From assembly GCF_014295035.1 (NCBI RefSeq), contig NZ_CP060404.1, positions 7,046,501-7,110,500 of the forward strand: 64,000 nucleotides of DNA. The letters are read 5' to 3'. This DNA is from Streptomyces buecherae. GTDB lineage: Bacteria > Actinomycetota > Actinomycetes > Streptomycetales > Streptomycetaceae. The notes beneath the pieces were generated by a model, which saw only the letters and a list, made by a program, of their open reading frames with translations, searched no databases and was not told the origin of the DNA. The position numbers and the translations under genes were made by a program. This document shows, piece by piece, positions 44,411 to 57,221 of the stretch; positions within the stretch are counted from its first letter, which is position 1, and each line of letters begins with the position of its first letter.

Positions 44411-45094
44411 GTGACTGTGGGATGTGACCGTACGCCGCTCGACCGTTCCTTCTTCGACCGCCCCGTGCTCCAGGTGGCCCCCGACCTGCTCGGCCGGATA
44501 CTCGTCCGCACGACGCCACAGGGGCCGATCGAGGTGCGCCTCACGGAAGTGGAGGCGTACGCGGGGGCCTCCGACCCCGGCTCGCACTGCTATCGGGGGC
44601 GCACCGAGCGCAACGCGTCGATGTTCGGCCCGCCCGGCCACGCCTACGTGTACTTCACGTACGGCATGTGGCACTGCCTCAACCTGGTGTGCGGTGCCGA
44701 GGGCACCCCGAGCGGCGTGCTGCTGCGCGCGGGCGAGATCATCCGTGGCCAGGAGCTGGCCCGCCCGCGACGTGCCGCCGCCCGCAAGGACCGAGAGCTG
44801 GCCCAGGGCCCGGCGCGGCTGGCCACGGCGCTCGACGTGGGCCGCGTACTGAACGGCACCGACGTCTGCGCCGGGCCACAGGCTCCCCTGAGCGTCCTGC
44901 ACGGTGACCCGGTCCCCGCCGACCACGTGCTGAGCGGCCCGCGTACGGGAGTGGGAGGGGAGGGAGCGACCCATCCCTGGCGCTTCTGGATCGCCGACGA
45001 CCCGACGGTCAGCCCCTACCGCGCGCACGCTCCCCGACGCCGCAATCGCTCAGCATCGGCGACGAAGCTTGACGCGAGGCGGCCGGGCGCCTAA
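44411..45094 (+). CDS. DNA-3-methyladenine glycosylase (AAG/MPG family)
   Basis: 227 residues from GTG 44411 (GGAG just upstream); an upstream ATG at 44288 would add 41 poorly supported residues. Family landmarks: LLGRILVRT, catalytic Glu in LTEVEAYAG, CYRGRTERNASMFGPPGHAY and QGPARLATAL. It removes alkylated bases as the first step of base excision repair. The rRNA operon leader begins directly after its stop. Confidence 0.94.
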   Translation: MTVGCDRTPLDRSFFDRPVLQVAPDLLGRILVRTTPQGPIEVRLTEVEAYAGASDPGSHCYRGRTERNASMFGPPGHAYVYFTYGMWHCLNLVCGAEGTPSGVLLRAGEIIRGQELARPRRAAARKDRELAQGPARLATALDVGRVLNGTDVCAGPQAPLSVLHGDPVPADHVLSGPRTGVGGEGATHPWRFWIADDPTVSPYRAHAPRRRNRSASATKLDARRPGA

Positions 45095-45644
45095 CGTAGC
45101 CCGAGCCGCTTGAGAAGGGCAGCGCTGTCGGCGCGATCGTAACGATCATGCAGACGCCACCTGAGCGGTAAAAAACCACTACTGCACGGCTCCCCAGACT
45201 GGGATGGATTTCGGCATGCCGGAATTCGATTCGAAAGCTTCGATTATGAGGCTCGGGGGAAATCCGCTAACGTAGTGGACACGCCGGAAGGCGCGAAACA
45301 AACCCCGCTCCAACAGGGGACCGGAAACAAATTCCCACCGGAAACGGCAGGAAAAAGGATCTGGTAAGGTTGGAAGCACCGAAGGGAAGCGCCCGGAGGG
45401 CCCGGTGAAACGGGACCGAAGGAAGCGTCCGTTCCTTGAGAACTCAACAGCGTGCCAAAAGTCAACGCCAAATATGTTGATACCCCGTCTCCCAACACTG
45501 TTGGGGACGAGGTTCCTTTGAAAAGTCCTCCCGACACCTTCAACGGGTTGGGGGGCGACACAGCGAGGACGCTGTGAGCATCGATCTTATTCCGATCGGT
45601 GTTCCGCTCTTATCGTGTGTGTGTGCCGGGATATCCCGGAGGCA
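45095..45644 (+). promoter_or_regulatory. rRNA operon promoter and leader region
   Basis: 550 bp upstream of 16S rRNA. Possible -10 boxes are TAACGT (45268-45273) and TAAGGT (45365-45370), both with weak -35 matches, so the promoters are tentative. The block from 45365 to 45460 is typical Streptomyces rrn leader sequence. A hairpin CACAGCG/CGCTGTG lies at 45559-45576. Confidence 0.65.
45436..45454 (+). promoter_or_regulatory. Conserved leader box before 16S (antitermination-like)
   Basis: TTGAGAACTCAACAGCGTG recurs in similar form before 23S (47456-47472). Repetition before each large rRNA is the pattern expected of boxA-like antitermination or processing signals. Confidence 0.55.
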
Positions 45645-50612
<4,968 letters not shown>

Positions 50613-50614
50613 GT

Positions 50615-50637
50615 TGCTCGCGTTCACTGTGTGGTTC
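50615..50637 (+). other. Right arm of the 23S processing stem
   Basis: Complementary over 23 nt to 47460-47482, with two G-U wobbles. The two arms bring the ends of 23S together as an RNase III-type substrate. Confidence 0.8.
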
Positions 50638-50741
50638 CCGGACTGCGAACAGTCGCACCGGTGCACCACTTAATAACCTTGTTGTTCAAGGCATTAAGTT
50701 ACTCAATTGAAGAGTGTGCTTGTTCGCTAGAACCCAAAAGG

Positions 50742-50861
50742 GTTTCGGTGGTCATTGCGTTAGGGAAACGCCCGGTTACATTCCGAACCCGGAAGCTAAG
50801 CCTTTCAGCGCCGATGGTACTGCAGGGGGGACCCTGTGGGAGAGTAGGACGCCGCCGAACA
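50742..50861 (+). rRNA. rrf: 5S ribosomal RNA
   Basis: About 120 nt from GTTTCGGTGGTCATTGCG to GACGCCGCCGAACA; the ends pair (TTCGG with CCGAA) and the loop CGAACCCGGAAGCTAAG is typical. Confidence 0.95.
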
Positions 50862-50870
50862 ATCTTTGAC

Positions 50871-50916
50871 AGGACCTGTGGTCCCAGCGTTCACGCTGGG
50901 ACCACAGGTCCTTTTT
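50871..50916 (+). terminator. rRNA operon terminator
   Basis: A perfect 19-bp stem (50871-50889 and 50894-50912) with loop TTCA, followed by a T-run. It is the only classical intrinsic terminator with T-tract that I see in the window. Confidence 0.95.
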
Positions 50917-50989
50917 GTTTTGCCCGAAGCGCGCCGCCAAGTCCGGTGCGCGAGAATGATCGCAGTACCCAAAGACAGGAGTCACGCCG

Positions 50990-53464
50990 ATGTCCACCAA
51001 CTCTCCCGACGATCGATCGGATCGCGGGCCGCGCCGACGGGACGGCGGAGACCGGCGGGATTTCCGTGCCCCTGGCGGTGCGCGGCGGGACGACCGAGGA
51101 AGCAGCGGCCCGCGACGGGACGATGAGCGCGGTGGGCGTTCTGGTGGTGGCGGGTTCGCGCGGCGTGATGACCGGCCGCCGTTCCGTCGTGATGACCGGG
51201 ACCGTGATCGGGACGCGCGTGGGCGTGGCGACCGGCCGCGTGGGCCGCGTCCGGACGACCGTGACCGTGGGCCCCGTCGCGACGACCGCGACCGTGGACC
51301 GCGCCGCGACGACGGACCGCGCCGTGACGACCAGCGCGGCGGCTTCCGGCGGGACGGGGACCGGCCGCGACCGGTCGGCCGGCCCGACGACCGCCGTGAT
51401 GCCCGGGGCGGAGACCAGCGGCGCGATGACCGCAGCCGTGGTCCGCGCCGGGACGACGAGCGTGGCGGCTTCCGACGTGAGGGTGGTGGCGCTCGGGAAG
51501 GCTTCCAGCGCGACGACAACCGCGGTGGCTTCCGTCGGGACGACGATCGCGGTGGGTTCCGTCGCGATGACAACCGTGGTGGGTACCGCCGGGACGACCG
51601 CGGCGGGCCGCAGCGCGGCGACGACCGTGACCGTGGCGGGTTCCGCCGGGATCGGGACGACAACCGCGGTGGGTTCCGCCGCGACGACGACCGTGGTGGC
51701 TTCCGTCGGGATGACGACCGGGGTGGTCGGCGCGATGACCATCGCGGCGGGTTCCGGCGCGATGACGACCGTGGTGGCTACCGTCGGGATGACCGTGGTG
51801 GGCCGCAGCGCGGCGACGACCGTGCTCGCGGTGGCTTCCGCCGGGACCGGGATGACGAGCGTGGTGGGCGCCCTGGTGGTGGCGGGTTCGCGCGGCGTGA
51901 TGACCGGCCGCCGTTCCGTCGTGATGACCGGGACCGTGATCGGGACGCGCGTGGGCGTGACGACCGGCCGCGTGGGCCGCGTCCGGACGACCGTGACCGT
52001 GGGCCCCGTCGCGACGACCGCGATCGCGGACCGCGCCGCGACGACGGACCGCGCCGCGACGACCAGCGCGGCGGCTTCCGGCGCGAGGGCTTCGACCGGG
52101 GTGGCCACGGTGGCGGGCAGCGCGACGACCGTTCCGGCGGCGCGTACCCGCGGCGTGACGACCGCTCCGGTGGCGGCTACGCCCGGCGCGATGACCGGGC
52201 CGGTGGCGGTGGCAGCGGCTACGGAAGGCGGGAGGAGCGCTCCGGCGGTGGCGGCGGCTACGGGCGGTACCGGGACGGGGAACGCTCGGGTGGCTCAGGT
52301 GGCTCGTACGGGCGGCGTGACGACCGGGCCGGTGGCGGGCACGGGCGGCGCGACGACCGGGGCGGCTTCGGCGGCCGGCGGGATGAGCGCGAGCGGGAGC
52401 CCGTACGACGGTTGCCGATCCCGGACGAGGTGACCGGCGACGAGATCGACAAGAGCGTGCGGCAGGAGCTGATGAGCCTGCCGAAGACCCTGGCCGAGGA
52501 CGTGGCCAAGAACCTCGTCATGGTGGCGAAGCTGCTGGACGAGGACCCGGAGCAGGCGTACGCGTACTCGCGGATCGCGCTGCGTCTGGCCTCGCGGGTG
52601 GCGGCCGTGCGGGAGGCGGCGGGGTTCGCCTCGTACGCGACCGGGAAGTACGCGGAGGCGCTGGCCGAGTTCCGCACCGCGCGTCGGATGACCGGCTCCG
52701 CCGAGCTGTGGCCGGTCATGGCCGACTGCGAGCGGGGCATGGGGCGGCCGGAGCGGGCGCTGGCGATGGCCGGTGAGCCCGAGGTGCAGAAGCTGGACCG
52801 GGCCGGGCAGGTGGAGATGCGGCTCGTCGCGGCCGGCGCGCGCCGCGACATGGGCCAGACCGATGCCGCCGTGGTGACGTTGCAGAGTTCCGAGCTGGCC
52901 TCGTCCGCCGTCCACCCGTGGACCGCGCGGCTGCGGTACGCGTACGCCGACGCGCTGCTCGCGGTCGACCGTGCGGACGAGGCGCGCGAGTGGTTCGCGA
53001 AGGCGCTGGAGGCGGACCAGGGTGGTACGACGGACGCCTCGGACCGGCTCGCGGAGTTGGACGGCGTGGAGTTCGTCGACGTCCTGGAAGGCGAGGACGC
53101 CGAGGTGGCGGGCGAGCCGGCCGAGCGCGGCCGGGAATCGTACGAGGTCGCCGAGCGGGACGTGCCGGAGCAGGATGGTGCGGAGCGGGACGCCGCGACC
53201 GACGTGGACGACGAGCGCGGCGACGTGAGCGGTGAGCGTGGCGCGGACCTCGACCCCGAGTCCGTACCGGCCGAGGAGGCCGAGGCGGAGAGCGCTGACC
53301 GTGGCACCGATGCCGATGCCGATGCCGATGCCGATGCCGAAGCCGGTGCCGGTGCCGGTGTTGACGGTGATGTCGCGGCGGGTGAGGACGCGCCGGGTGC
53401 GGGTTCCGCTGAGGCGCGTGGCGTCGATGAGGAGGCCGCGGAGCGGCGGTCCGACGACATCTGA
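50990..53464 (+). CDS. Large protein with Arg/Asp/Gly repeat region and TPR-like helical domain
   Basis: 824 residues from ATG 50990 behind AGGAG. Residues 1-470 are almost entirely Arg, Asp and Gly with repeats such as RDDRGGFRRDD and RGGG, certainly disordered; a block of about 74 residues (48-121) recurs nearly exactly at 292-365. Residues about 475-690 are helical with TPR-like pairs (DPEQAYAYSRIALRLASRVA, YAEALAEFRTARR). The tail (690-824) is acidic and Ala-rich with a DADADADA run. TPR proteins with a shorter charged N-terminus are common in Streptomyces. The mix of RGG-like and RDD repeats suggests RNA or ribosome binding and possibly condensate formation; this is inference from composition. 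It lies directly behind the rRNA operon terminator. Confidence 0.9.
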   Translation: MSTNSPDDRSDRGPRRRDGGDRRDFRAPGGARRDDRGSSGPRRDDERGGRSGGGGFARRDDRPPFRRDDRDRDRDARGRGDRPRGPRPDDRDRGPRRDDRDRGPRRDDGPRRDDQRGGFRRDGDRPRPVGRPDDRRDARGGDQRRDDRSRGPRRDDERGGFRREGGGAREGFQRDDNRGGFRRDDDRGGFRRDDNRGGYRRDDRGGPQRGDDRDRGGFRRDRDDNRGGFRRDDDRGGFRRDDDRGGRRDDHRGGFRRDDDRGGYRRDDRGGPQRGDDRARGGFRRDRDDERGGRPGGGGFARRDDRPPFRRDDRDRDRDARGRDDRPRGPRPDDRDRGPRRDDRDRGPRRDDGPRRDDQRGGFRREGFDRGGHGGGQRDDRSGGAYPRRDDRSGGGYARRDDRAGGGGSGYGRREERSGGGGGYGRYRDGERSGGSGGSYGRRDDRAGGGHGRRDDRGGFGGRRDEREREPVRRLPIPDEVTGDEIDKSVRQELMSLPKTLAEDVAKNLVMVAKLLDEDPEQAYAYSRIALRLASRVAAVREAAGFASYATGKYAEALAEFRTARRMTGSAELWPVMADCERGMGRPERALAMAGEPEVQKLDRAGQVEMRLVAAGARRDMGQTDAAVVTLQSSELASSAVHPWTARLRYAYADALLAVDRADEAREWFAKALEADQGGTTDASDRLAELDGVEFVDVLEGEDAEVAGEPAERGRESYEVAERDVPEQDGAERDAATDVDDERGDVSGERGADLDPESVPAEEAEAESADRGTDADADADADAEAGAGAGVDGDVAAGEDAPGAGSAEARGVDEEAAERRSDDI
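51131..51351 (+). repeat. Internal duplication, copy 1
   Basis: 221 bp nearly identical to 51863-52083; the offset of 732 bp is exactly 244 codons, so the frame is kept. Confidence 0.9.
51863..52083 (+). repeat. Internal duplication, copy 2
   Basis: Second copy of the 221-bp in-frame duplication; only a few substitutions separate the copies, so it is recent or maintained by gene conversion. Confidence 0.9.
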
Positions 53465-53477
53465 TCGTTCGCGTGTG

Positions 53478-53518
53478 CGCCCGAGGGCGGAACCCATGGC
53501 GGGTTCCGCCCTCGGGCG
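53478..53518. terminator. Bidirectional hairpin, repeat protein / methyltransferase
   Basis: A perfect 16-bp stem (53480-53495 and 53501-53516) that extends by two more pairs outward. Confidence 0.9.
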
Positions 53519-53548
53519 TTTGTGGTGTGGGGCGCGGGTGGGGTCGCG

Positions 53549-54178
53549 TCAGGCGGTGCGGCGGATGAGGAGGACGTGGTCGGTGACCTCGGCGGTGCGT
53601 CCGTCCGGCCCGGTCGCGGTGCGGCGGGGCGTGTCGGCCCGCTCGATCCGCCAGGTGTCCGGGGCCAGGCCGATGCCGGCGGCGACCTCGCGGGGGCTCG
53701 GGAAGTGGTGGTCGGGGTCCTGGTTCCACGACCACGGCGCGGTCGAGCCGTGGTCGACGACCAGCAGCAGTCCGCCGGGGCGCAGGGCGTGCGCGGCCGA
53801 GCGCAGGACGGCCGCGCGGTCCAGGGTGTACGGGGTGTGCAGGTAGTGGGCGGAGACCAGGTCGAAGCGGCCGGGCGGGAAGGACGCGTGCAGGTCGACC
53901 CGGGCGGCGGTGACGCGGTCGCCCAGGCCGTACGAGCGGGCCAGGGTGGCCAGTCGGTCGACGGCCACGGTCGATATGTCGACGGCGGTGACGCGCCAGC
54001 CCAGGCGGGCGAGGGCCAGGGTGTCGCCGCCCTCTCCACAGCCGAGGTCCAGCGCGTCGCCGGGCGGCAGGTCGGGCACCGTCTCGGCGAGGCGGACGTT
54101 GGGCTGCGGGCCGCTGGCCGCCGGGCGGGTCGCGTAGACGTCGTCCCAGAAGGCGAGCGCGTCGGTGGTGGTGTCCAT
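53549..54178 (-). CDS. Class I SAM-dependent methyltransferase
   Basis: 209 residues. SAM-binding motif I ALDLGCGEGGDTLALARLGW (about 42-61), the acidic residue in VTAVDIST and motif IV region FDLVSAHYLHTPY. The start FWDDVYATRP resembles TehB-type methyltransferases. It is divergent from an XRE-cupin regulator with 86 bp between the starts, a common actinomycete pairing. Substrate unknown. Confidence 0.9.
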   Translation of the reverse strand: MDTTTDALAFWDDVYATRPAASGPQPNVRLAETVPDLPPGDALDLGCGEGGDTLALARLGWRVTAVDISTVAVDRLATLARSYGLGDRVTAARVDLHASFPPGRFDLVSAHYLHTPYTLDRAAVLRSAAHALRPGGLLLVVDHGSTAPWSWNQDPDHHFPSPREVAAGIGLAPDTWRIERADTPRRTATGPDGRTAEVTDHVLLIRRTA

Positions 54179-54239
54179 GGAGGCTCCTCGTGTCGGGGGT
54201 GCTCACTCTCGCCGGGGGTGTCGCGGTCTGGCACGGAAA

Positions 54240-54256
54240 CTTGCGGTTCCGGCAAG
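54240..54256. promoter_or_regulatory. Probable operator of the XRE-cupin regulator
   Basis: CTTGCGGTTCCGGCAAG, a 5-bp inverted repeat around a 7-bp centre, nine bases before the regulator start and within the divergent promoter region. Confidence 0.6.
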
Positions 54257-54264
54257 ATGGCGCG

Positions 54265-54873
54265 ATGGGCGACGAGCGGGACGACGCGGTACTCGACGCG
54301 GTGGGGCCGAGGCTGCGCGCCTTGCGGCGGGCGCGTGGCCTGACGCTCGCCGGGGTCGCGGCGTCGATCGGGGTGTCGGAGAGCACGCTGTCCCGGTTGG
54401 AGAGCGGCCAGCGTCGGCCGAGTCTGGAGCTGCTGTTGCCCCTGGCGCGCGGCTACGACGTGCCGCTGGACGACCTCGTCGGCGCGCCGCGTACCGGCGA
54501 CCCCCGGATTCATCTCACGCCGATCAGCCGGTTCGGGATGACTTTCGTGCCGCTGTCCCGGCGTCCGGGTGGGGTGCACGCGTTCAAGATGATCATTCCG
54601 GCCCGGCCGGCGCCGCTCGAACCGACGCCGCAGACCCACGACGGCTTCGAGTGGCTCTACGTGCTCAGCGGGCGGCTGCGGCTGGTGATCGGCGAGCGCG
54701 ACCTGACGTTGCCGCCCGGTGAGGCGGCCGAGTTCGACACGTCCCTGCCGCACTGGCTGGGCAGCGCCGACGGCGGCGCGGTCGAGTTGCTCATCCTGTT
54801 CGGCCCGCAGGGCGTGCGGGCGCACGTGCGCGCCCAGACCCAGCGGTCGGTTCGGGCCGGGGGCCGGCCGTGA
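54265..54873 (+). CDS. XRE family regulator with C-terminal cupin
   Basis: 202 residues from ATG 54265. Helix-turn-helix about 15-68 (TLAGVAASIGVSESTLSRLE), cupin about 105-180 (HDGFEWLYVLSGRLRLVIG and LPPGEAAEFDTSLPHWLG). The cupin probably binds a metal and a small ligand that alters DNA binding. It likely controls itself and the divergent methyltransferase through the dyad at 54240-54256. Confidence 0.92.
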   Translation: MGDERDDAVLDAVGPRLRALRRARGLTLAGVAASIGVSESTLSRLESGQRRPSLELLLPLARGYDVPLDDLVGAPRTGDPRIHLTPISRFGMTFVPLSRRPGGVHAFKMIIPARPAPLEPTPQTHDGFEWLYVLSGRLRLVIGERDLTLPPGEAAEFDTSLPHWLGSADGGAVELLILFGPQGVRAHVRAQTQRSVRAGGRP

Positions 54874-54907
54874 AGCGGGCGCGGGTGCGCCTCGCCCGTT
54901 TCACGGC
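54867..54907. terminator. Hairpin overlapping the XRE-cupin stop codon
   Basis: 15-bp arms (54867-54881 and 54893-54907) with one wobble; the left arm contains the stop codon at 54871-54873. Confidence 0.8.
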
Positions 54908-54922
54908 TCGGCGCGCACGCCC

Positions 54923-56374
54923 TCAGCGGCCCGGGTGGTTGCCCGCCCACACCGTGGGGGTGCGGTCGGCCCACGGGCTGGCCTGTTCGAACTGGCCGGC
55001 GAGGCGGAAGAGGCGGTCCTCGCGGCCGTAGTCGGCGGCGAACTGCATGCCGACGGGGAGCCCCGTCGTGGGGTCGGGCGGGGCCGGCACGGACATGGCG
55101 GGGGTGCCGGCCACGTTGAAGGCCGCGGTGAACGGGGCGAGGTCGAAGAGGCGGCGGAGCCAGCCGAGGCCGTCCAGGGTCTCGGCGTCCTTGGCGTACG
55201 TGCCCAGCGGTACGGGGAGTTCCGGCAGGGTCGGGGTGAGCAGGATGTCGTGGGTCTCGAAGTACCGGGCCACGGCGCGGGAGAGGCGGTTGCGCAGCGC
55301 GAGGGCCGTGACGAACTCGGTGCCGGTGACCTGCCGGCCGTAGTGGTAGCTGGCCAGGATGGGCGGCTCCAGGGTCGAGGAGTCGATGGGGCGGCCGGTG
55401 GCGGCGGCCAGCTCGTCGATCGAGACCGCGAGGTTGGCCGTCCACTGTCGGGCGTTGGCCAGCAGGAACTCCTCCCAGTCCACCCCGAGATCGACCGTCA
55501 CCTCCTCCACCCGGTGGCCGAGGGAGGCGAGGAGCCGCGCGGTGCCGGCGAGCGCGTCGGCCACCGGCGGCGCGGTGCGGTGGCCGCCCCAGGCATGGGT
55601 GAGGACGCCGACGCGAAGCGTGCCGGGGTCGCGGGTGACCTCTTCCGCGTACGGCCGGGAGGGCTGTGGGGCGACGTAGGGGTCACCGGGCTCCGGGCCG
55701 CGCATCTGGTCGAGCAGGGCGGCGCTGTCGCGCACGGTGCGGCTGACGCTGCCGTGTACGGCCAGGCCGTTGAAGATCTCGTCGAAGGCGGGGCCCGTCG
55801 AGACCCGGCCACGGGTGGGCTTGAGGCCGAAGAGGCCGTTGTACGCGGCGGGGACGCGGATCGAGCCGGCGGCGTCGGTGGCGTGGGCGATCGGGACCAC
55901 CCCGGCGGCGACGGCCGCGCCGGCGCCGCCGCTGGACCCGCCCGCGCTGCGTTCCAGGTCCCAGGGGTTGCGGGTGGCGCCGTAGAAGACGGGTTCCGTC
56001 GTGGTGCTGTAGGCCAGCTCCGGGGTCGTCGTACGGCCGAACGTCACGAGGCCGGCCCGGCGGAAGCGCCGCATCAGGCTGGAGTCGGCGGCGGCGACGT
56101 GGCCGGCCGCCAGGCGGCTGCCCAGCTCCATGCGCTTGCCGGCCATGGCGACCGCGATGTCCTTGATCAGGAAGGGGACGCCGGCCAGCGGGCCGCTGCC
56201 CGGGCGGGGCGGGTCGTCGGCTTCCCAGGTCTCCACGATGGCGTTGATCCGCGGGTTGACCGCCTCGGCGGCCTCGCGGGCGGCTGCTTCGACCTCGGCG
56301 GGGGTCAGTTCGCCGTCGGCCATCAACGCGGCGAGCCCGACCGCGTCGAAGGTCACGTACTCGGTCACTCTCAT
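54923..56374 (-). CDS. Amidase signature family enzyme
   Basis: 483 residues. The Ser-cisSer-Lys triad is visible: Lys in PFLIKDIAVA (about 68-77), cis-Ser in SAGGSSGGAGAAVAAG (about 143-158) and nucleophile Ser in DAAGSIRVPAA. It hydrolyses an amide of unknown nature; it is not GatA because no gatB/gatC is adjacent. It is divergent from a TetR regulator, and a 34-bp dyad lies between the two. Confidence 0.93.
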   Translation of the reverse strand: MRVTEYVTFDAVGLAALMADGELTPAEVEAAAREAAEAVNPRINAIVETWEADDPPRPGSGPLAGVPFLIKDIAVAMAGKRMELGSRLAAGHVAAADSSLMRRFRRAGLVTFGRTTTPELAYSTTTEPVFYGATRNPWDLERSAGGSSGGAGAAVAAGVVPIAHATDAAGSIRVPAAYNGLFGLKPTRGRVSTGPAFDEIFNGLAVHGSVSRTVRDSAALLDQMRGPEPGDPYVAPQPSRPYAEEVTRDPGTLRVGVLTHAWGGHRTAPPVADALAGTARLLASLGHRVEEVTVDLGVDWEEFLLANARQWTANLAVSIDELAAATGRPIDSSTLEPPILASYHYGRQVTGTEFVTALALRNRLSRAVARYFETHDILLTPTLPELPVPLGTYAKDAETLDGLGWLRRLFDLAPFTAAFNVAGTPAMSVPAPPDPTTGLPVGMQFAADYGREDRLFRLAGQFEQASPWADRTPTVWAGNHPGR

Positions 56375-56408
56375 CGGACACTCCCAGCAGGCAGAACGAT
56401 ACCGTTGC

Positions 56409-56442
56409 GTCCCGAGTGATACCCGACGGTATCGCTCGGGAC
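56409..56442. promoter_or_regulatory. 34-bp dyad between amidase and TetR genes
   Basis: Outer arms GTCCCGAG/CTCGGGAC and inner arms GATACC/GGTATC around CGAC, with a single mismatch between the two pairs. Additional GATACCG (56398-56404) and GGTACCG (56448-56454) half-sites flank it. This is a likely TetR operator controlling both genes. Confidence 0.75.
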
Positions 56443-56505
56443 GGACTGGTACCGTAGCAGGGCGTGGCGCGGGGCCCGCACCGGATCGGACGTCACGGAG
56501 CAGTC

Positions 56506-57132
56506 ATGGCAGCGACCACGAGTAGGCCGAGCAGGGTGGCCAAGCTGCCGCCTCGGGAGCGCATCCTCGACGCGGCGGAGGAACTGTTCCAGCGCGAGGG
56601 CATCCGGCGGGTGGGGGTGCAGGCGATCGCGGAGCGGGCCGAGACCACCAAGATGGCGATCTACCGGCACTTCGAGACCAAGGACGCGCTGGTCGCCGAG
56701 TGGCTGCGGATCGTCGCCGCCGACTACCAGGCGGCCTTCGACCGGGTCGAGGTCGAGCACCCGGACCGGCCCCGGGAGCGGATCCTGGGCCTGGCCCGTT
56801 TCATCGCCGAGGGGCTGCCGTCGCTCTCGTACCGGGGCTGTCCGTTCATCAACTCCCTGGCCGAGCTGCCCGACCGGGCCCATCCCGCGCGGCAGGTGAT
56901 CGAGGAGCACAAGGCCCGGCAGACCCGCCGACTGGTGGGCATGTGTGCCGATGCGGGGTTGCCCGATCCCGAACAGGTCGCGGCCGAGATCACGTTCGCG
57001 CTCGAAGGCGCGCAGGTCAGCATGCAGAACGGCAGCATCGACCGGGTGGGGGAGCGGCTGCTGCGGATCGTCGCGGGGATCGTCGACCGCCACCGCCCCC
57101 CGCGCGGCGCCGCCCGGCCGGCCACCGACTGA
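56506..57132 (+). CDS. TetR family regulator
   Basis: 208 residues from ATG 56506 (CGGAG upstream); a GTG at 56464 would add 14 residues and lacks support. Helix-turn-helix about 24-66 (GVQAIAERAETTKMAIYRHF), C-terminal ligand domain typical of the family, including the short motif YRGCPFINSLAEL. It probably represses the amidase and itself through the dyad at 56409-56442. Confidence 0.93.
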   Translation: MAATTSRPSRVAKLPPRERILDAAEELFQREGIRRVGVQAIAERAETTKMAIYRHFETKDALVAEWLRIVAADYQAAFDRVEVEHPDRPRERILGLARFIAEGLPSLSYRGCPFINSLAELPDRAHPARQVIEEHKARQTRRLVGMCADAGLPDPEQVAAEITFALEGAQVSMQNGSIDRVGERLLRIVAGIVDRHRPPRGAARPATD

Positions 57133-57221
57133 CCGCCGCGCACGCGGGGCCTGGCCGGGTCAACCGGCCGCGCGTGCGCCCCGGTTGGGCGCGGCGGCCG
57201 GCCGTCGGGGCCGGGGCCGGA

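Noticed and set aside
50891..52108. Long reverse-strand open frame opposite the repeat protein
   Set aside because: Same cause; its composition mirrors the repeats, and it runs through the rRNA terminator.
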